From Streptomyces albogriseolus (GTDB lineage: Bacteria; Actinomycetota; Actinomycetes; Streptomycetales; Streptomycetaceae), in the NCBI GenBank assembly GCA_014650475.1, contig BMVA01000034.1, positions 1-35,413 on the forward strand: 35,413 bases of DNA, in the 5' to 3' direction. The notes under the pieces are model-generated. The model was given only the letters and a program-made list of their open reading frames with translations, made no database searches and was not told where the DNA came from. Shown piece by piece: positions 31,914-35,413 of this stretch. A program made the translations under genes and the position numbers. Numbering within the stretch: the stretch's first letter is position 1; the number at the start of each line of letters is the position of its first letter.

Positions 31914-33029
31914 ATGGCGCTGGTCACGGCGGAGAGGGAGCTGGGGCGACGGCTTCAGCTCGTCCAGGGGATCCACTGGCTGTACGGGGCACAGGGCGAC
32001 GCGTACGCGGCCCTGCTGCGGGGGTACGGAAGCGACCCGAGCCCCGCCTATGAACGGGCCCGGGCCGCGGGCCCGTTGTGGCGCAGCAAGCTGGGCGTCC
32101 GGGTGTGCACCGGGTACGCGCCGGCCCGCCGGCTGCTCGCGGCGCGTACCGCCGACGGGCCGGCGGCGCAGCCGCAGTCGGCGCTCGCCTGGGACCAAGG
32201 ACTGCCGGACGCCGGGGAACTGCCCGGCGCCGACCGGGTGCGGGAGCCGGCCGCGCGGGCCGCCGAGCGGGCCCTGGCCGGACTGCGGGGCGAGGTGGAC
32301 CTGGTGGCCTCCGTGGCCGCGCGGGTGCCGGTGGAGGTGCTCGCCGACGTGCACGGACTGACCGGGGCCGACCGCGTCCGGCTCGCCGAGGCCTGCGCGG
32401 GGGCGGCGGGCGCCCTGGACGCGGCCCTCGCGCCTCCTGCGTACGACGACGCCGTGCGGCTGCTCGACGCGGTCGGCGCGCTGAGGGACCTGCTCGGGGA
32501 CGAGGCGGCGCGGGCCGCGGTGGTGGGCGTGCGCGCGGCGCGGGAGCTGATCGCCGGTGTGCTGCACGCGCTGCTCGGCGATCCGGAGGCCGCCGCCGCG
32601 GCGGTGCGGGAGGACCCGGCCCTGCTGGTGACCGAGACACTGCGGCACGACCCGCCGGTGAAGCTGCACACGTTCTCCCTCGCGGAGGACGTGGAGGCGG
32701 CCGGGGAGCGGGTCGCGGCCGGTGAGCAGGTGGCGGTACTGGTGGCGGCCGCCAACCGCGACCCGGAGGCGTTCACCACGCCCGACCGGTTCGTCCCGGA
32801 CCGCTACGCGGCGGCCGGCGTGCCGGAACCTCTGGTGCCCGCGCCGCACGGGGTGGCCGTGGAGGCCTTCGCGCGCGGGCAGGCGGAAGCGGTGGTGGCG
32901 GCGGTGGCCGAGGTGGGGGGTCTGGCAGCGGCGGGGGGTCTGCCGACGGCGGCGGGCGGCGCGGTGCGGGTGCGGCGCTCGCCGGTGACGTGGGGGCTGG
33001 AGCGGGTTCCGGCGCGGGTGGCGGGGTAG
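31914..33029 (+). CDS. EryCII/DesVIII-like P450-fold glycosyltransferase activator (no heme Cys)
   Basis: A 371-residue P450 homologue without the heme ligand. The N-terminus ELGRRLQLVQGIHWLYGAQGDAYAALLRG...AYERARAAGPL follows the pattern of DesVIII/EryCII proteins. The K-helix TLRHDPPVKLH and AANRDPEAFTTPDRFVPDRY survive, but the heme loop reads PAPHGVAVEAFARGQ with no Cys, and there is no I-helix AGxET. Known members bind and activate a partner deoxysugar glycosyltransferase (EryCIII, DesVII) as allosteric helpers. That suggests the cluster product is glycosylated, although no glycosyltransferase or sugar gene is in the window. ATG 31914 is preferred over GTG 31905 because AGAGAGG lies eight bases upstream. 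A decayed P450 is the alternative, but the conserved N-terminus argues against it. Confidence 0.82.
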   Translation: MALVTAERELGRRLQLVQGIHWLYGAQGDAYAALLRGYGSDPSPAYERARAAGPLWRSKLGVRVCTGYAPARRLLAARTADGPAAQPQSALAWDQGLPDAGELPGADRVREPAARAAERALAGLRGEVDLVASVAARVPVEVLADVHGLTGADRVRLAEACAGAAGALDAALAPPAYDDAVRLLDAVGALRDLLGDEAARAAVVGVRAARELIAGVLHALLGDPEAAAAAVREDPALLVTETLRHDPPVKLHTFSLAEDVEAAGERVAAGEQVAVLVAAANRDPEAFTTPDRFVPDRYAAAGVPEPLVPAPHGVAVEAFARGQAEAVVAAVAEVGGLAAAGGLPTAAGGAVRVRRSPVTWGLERVPARVAG

Positions 33030-33083
33030 GGGCGCGCACGACGACGGGGCCCGGGCGGGCGGCCGGGTCCTCGGACGTCGCCT

Positions 33084-33108
33084 CGCCCCGTTCGGTCCGA
33101 ACGGGGCG
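33084..33108. terminator. Hairpin terminator at the right edge of the gene cluster
   Basis: CGCCCCGTTCG (33084-33094) pairs perfectly with 33098-33108 around a three-base loop, 55 bases after the EryCII-like stop. Base composition drops beyond this point. The rest of 33030-33341 holds only a weak small frame. Confidence 0.75.
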
Positions 33109-33177
33109 ACGGGATGCCCTGGGACACGCTGGCAACACTCAGGAGACCGAACGTCGTCGGCATTCGGGCGTAAGCAG

Positions 33178-33345
33178 ATGGGTATGCTGCTCCTGGCAGT
33201 CAGCGCCTGCCCGCTCCGAGTCACGGTGGCCCACGTCCGCCGAGACGACGAAGACAAGGTTCTCCGAATCGCGCCCATCGCTACCGCCAAGTCATCAGAC
33301 ATCCGTGCGGGGAACGTGGGCAGCCCCGCGAGGAGTACCCGATGA
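33178..33345 (+). CDS. Possible 55-residue small protein
   Basis: A short frame (MGMLLLAVSACPLRV...) whose TGA overlaps the ATG of the next gene as ATGA, an arrangement common for coupled genes. About three quarters of third codon positions are G or C. There is no clear ribosome binding site and no recognisable domain, so it may be chance. Confidence 0.2.
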   Translation: MGMLLLAVSACPLRVTVAHVRRDDEDKVLRIAPIATAKSSDIRAGNVGSPARSTR

Positions 33346-33803
33346 CCCAGAACCACCGTCAGAAGTCGTGGATCCGCGATTACCAGGCCGCCACCGGTAC
33401 GACGTACTTGAACGCTCGACGCCGCCAGCTCAACTGGCCGACCCTGGCGGAAGTGATGGACGAGCACGAGATGCTCGGCAACTTCGGCATCGGCGTCTTC
33501 AACTCCCCTCGCCTGGCCATCAAGCAGCGGCGCGCTGAACTCGCCGTCGAGCGCGAAAACCTGCGACGACATGAAGGCCTGGTCGCGGAGACGGCCCTGT
33601 GGTTGCGAGACAACATCACGCCGATCAAGACACCCACCATTGGCAGCTACGGTTTGAAGCACTTGATCGAGCGGGCGACTGACGTATACCTGCCCAACGG
33701 CGTGCTCATCGCCTCCGCCTTCATCGTCGGGTACCCCTTCAGGTACGACCAGCCGAACGTGCGGTTCGGTATGAGCCGACGCGACCTGAACAAGCTGAGG
33801 TGA
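33342..33803 (+). CDS. Unrecognised 153-residue protein beside the CRISPR leader
   Basis: I do not recognise the family. The protein is soluble-looking, basic at the N-terminus (QKSWIRDYQAATGTTYLNARRRQ) with a helical charged middle (IKQRRAELAVERENLRRHEGLVAETALWLRDN) and a C-terminal segment (SYGLKHLIERATDVYLPNGVLIASAFIVGYPF...NVRFGMSRRDL) that reads like a compact conserved domain. ATG 33342 has a good site, GCGAGGAG. Base composition is clearly lower in GC than the cluster to its left, suggesting a separate origin. It ends about 315 bp before the first CRISPR repeat and points toward the array. My impression that it is a hypothetical of the accessory genome is not more than that; no Cas motif is visible. 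Confidence 0.7.
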   Translation: MTQNHRQKSWIRDYQAATGTTYLNARRRQLNWPTLAEVMDEHEMLGNFGIGVFNSPRLAIKQRRAELAVERENLRRHEGLVAETALWLRDNITPIKTPTIGSYGLKHLIERATDVYLPNGVLIASAFIVGYPFRYDQPNVRFGMSRRDLNKLR

Positions 33804-34118
33804 GCGCGAACGCACGCTGCTGACCGGGCCCCTCGGGCGTGTTCCGAGCAGGCCACGTACGCACCCGATAGGCCTTCCGCCCCGCCGGAGGTCGTGTCCC
33901 ACGTCGTGACACCTGGCGGGGCGCCACCCGCCGCTGCTCCCGGATCAGGGGAATCTGGTCTCCCAGGGAAGACGGCAAAGGGATCAGGCAGTCTGACCTC
34001 GGCCAGGCCATACCGCGTAGGCTGAGTCAGCCGGACCGACACAACCGAGGCCCATACCTTGCCGAGAGTCATCAGTAAAGCAATGGAAAAGCCTTATCAA
34101 CAGCGCAGGTCGGAGAGT
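33804..34118 (+). promoter_or_regulatory. CRISPR leader region
   Basis: No gene is seen here. The last 60 or so bases before the first repeat are unusually AT-rich for this genome (CAGTAAAGCAATGGAAAAGC), as expected for a CRISPR leader, which carries the array promoter and the site of spacer integration. The repeat orientation also matches type I-E arrays with the leader on this side. Newest spacers should therefore be at the left. Confidence 0.6.
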
Positions 34119-35413
34119 GTCCTCTCCGCGCGAGCGGAGGTGAGCCGCACGGGAGATCGCCCACGGCTTCCGGGACCACGTCCTCTCCGCGCGAGCGGAG
34201 GTGAGCCGGTCCGGGAGGGAAGCGATGAACCTGTCCAGGAGTCCTCTCCGCGCGAGCGGAGGTGAGCCATGTTGCCCTCGGCGAAGAAGCCGTCGACCGG
34301 CGTCCTCTCCGCGCGAGCGGAGGTGAGCCGCCCAGACCCACGCCGACCAGATCACCACCCGCGTCCTCTCCGCGCGAGCGGAGGTGAGCCGCGGCTGTAG
34401 AGGGGGCGGCCGGTGCGGGAGAGGTCCTCTCCGCGCGAGCGGAGGTGAGCCGCTCCTCGCCGACCTCCTCCAGGTCGACGAAGGGTCCTCTCCGCGCGAG
34501 CGGAGGTGAGCCGGAACACAAGCCCTTCCAGGTCTCCGACGTGCCGTCCTCTCCGCGCGAGCGGAGGTGAGCCGGCCATCGCCAAGCTGCACCCGGACAT
34601 CACCGAGTCCTCTCCGCGCGAGCGGAGGTGAGCCGCGCGTCACCATCGACGCGTGGTCCTGGCTGAAGTCCTCTCCGCGCGAGCGGAGGTGAGCCGCAGT
34701 TCACCCAGGAAGAGCTTGAGCGCATAGCGTCCTCTCCGCGCGAGCGGAGGTGAGCCATCCCGGCCAGCTCCAGGTTGTCCTGGGCGTGCGTCCTCTCCGC
34801 GCGAGCGGAGGTGAGCCTTTCGAGTCGAAGGCGTCCGTCCTGAAGGTGGCGTCCTCTCCGCGCGAGCGGAGGTGAGCCGTCGTGGGCGCGCCGCTTCCAG
34901 GGTGTCCGCCGGTCCTCTCCGCGCGAGCGGAGGTGAGCCGTGCCTTAGGCGTATTCCTGGCCGGGCAATCTCGTCCTCTCCGCGCGAGCGGAGGTGAGCC
35001 GCTGCTGAGCATGCGGATGTGCTGGCGGACGGGGTCCTCTCCGCGCGAGCGGAGGTGAGCCGTCGGACCTGGTCAATCAGCGGTTCAAGCTGGAGTCCTC
35101 TCCGCGCGAGCGGAGGTGAGCCGACGTGTACCTCGACCGGCGGAGGTGAGCGTGTGTCCTCTCCGCGCGAGCGGAGGTGAGCCGGTCACCAGGGCGGAGC
35201 CGGTCGCCGCGCTCACCGAGCAGGGCGTCCTCTCCGCGCGAGCGGAGGTGAGCCTGACATCGCCGTCAACCGTGCTCACATGGCGATGTCCTCTCCGCGC
35301 GAGCGGAGGTGAGCCTGACATCGCCGTCAACCGTGCTCACATGGCGATGTCCTCTCCGCGCGAGCGGAGGTGAGCCGCTGCCGGCGCTGAGCTGGATCGT
35401 CTCGACGTCGTCC
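34119..35413 (+). CRISPR. Type I-E-like CRISPR array, 21 full repeats plus the start of a 22nd, cut by the window edge
   Basis: Identical 28-base repeats begin GTCCTCTCC, contain the hairpin CTCCGC-GCGA-GCGGAG and end GTGAGCC. They start at 34119 and recur every 61 bases (34180, 34241 ... 35156), then at 35227, 35288 and 35349, with a 22nd beginning at 35410. Spacers are 33 bases counting the first variable base, which is G in 16 of 21 cases, or 32 with a 29-base repeat. The layout matches the type I-E repeat family of E. coli and actinomycetes. Exceptions: spacer 18 (35184-35226) is 43 bases, and spacers 19 and 20 are identical. No cas genes lie in the window. Transcription is expected left to right from the leader. 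Confidence 0.98.

Noticed and set aside
31914-33029. Calling this gene a functional P450
   Set aside because: The heme-ligating Cys and the I-helix oxygen-binding motif are both absent, and the N-terminus matches EryCII/DesVIII helpers.
34072-35373. Open frames running through the CRISPR array on both strands (repeating PPLARRG or LRASGGEP)
   Set aside because: The peptides are translations of the repeat unit itself; period and content follow the array, not a protein.

Overview
The window is about 74% G+C, with the C/G-ending codons, GTG starts, overlapping stop/start pairs and long antisense open frames typical of a streptomycete or close actinomycete relative. It looks like most of one specialised-metabolite gene cluster, followed on the right by a short lower-GC accessory stretch and a type I-E CRISPR array. 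Both edges cut features: a PfaA-type synthase gene on the left and the CRISPR array on the right.

Left, + strand (1-15962): a polyunsaturated-fatty-acid (PUFA) synthase-like iterative system. It holds the C-terminal part of a PfaA-like subunit (linker, two nearly identical ACPs, ketoreductase, dehydratase), a PfaC-like subunit (KS, chain-length factor, acyltransferase, two double-hot-dog dehydratases), a PfaD-like enoyl reductase, and two paralogous acyl-CoA dehydrogenase-like proteins of about 590 residues. The pfaA reading frame is broken between the ACPs and the KR. The break sits on a canonical -1 slippery heptamer (C CCA AAA) with GGAGG ten bases upstream and a UGA stop four bases downstream, so the two halves may be joined by programmed frameshifting. 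A one-base sequencing undercall is the rival explanation.

Middle (16033-21355): a membrane-anchored flavin/[2Fe-2S] reductase on the - strand, a divergent ECF-like sigma factor, a cytochrome P450 and an MFS exporter. They look like redox tailoring, regulation and export functions.

Right, - strand (21327-31614): two transcription blocks. One encodes a standalone amino-acid-type adenylating enzyme, a TrpA-like lyase without TrpB, an acyl-CoA dehydrogenase resembling carrier-protein-bound amino-acid oxidases, a transglutaminase-fold protein and a TrpF-like isomerase. The other encodes a TPP-dependent 2-oxoacid dehydrogenase E1 pair, a DrrAB-type ABC exporter and a secreted alpha/beta hydrolase. 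A divergent gene at 31914 encodes a P450-like protein without a heme cysteine, of the EryCII/DesVIII type that activates glycosyltransferases.

Inference: the cluster builds a PUFA-synthase-derived chain, probably polyene or highly reduced, joined to an amino-acid- or indole-related unit, oxidised and possibly glycosylated, then exported. I do not recognise the product. From about 33.1 kb the cluster ends at a strong hairpin. An unrecognised lower-GC gene follows, then an AT-richer leader and a CRISPR array of 21 full repeats and the start of a 22nd. No cas genes, tRNA, rRNA or insertion sequences were seen.
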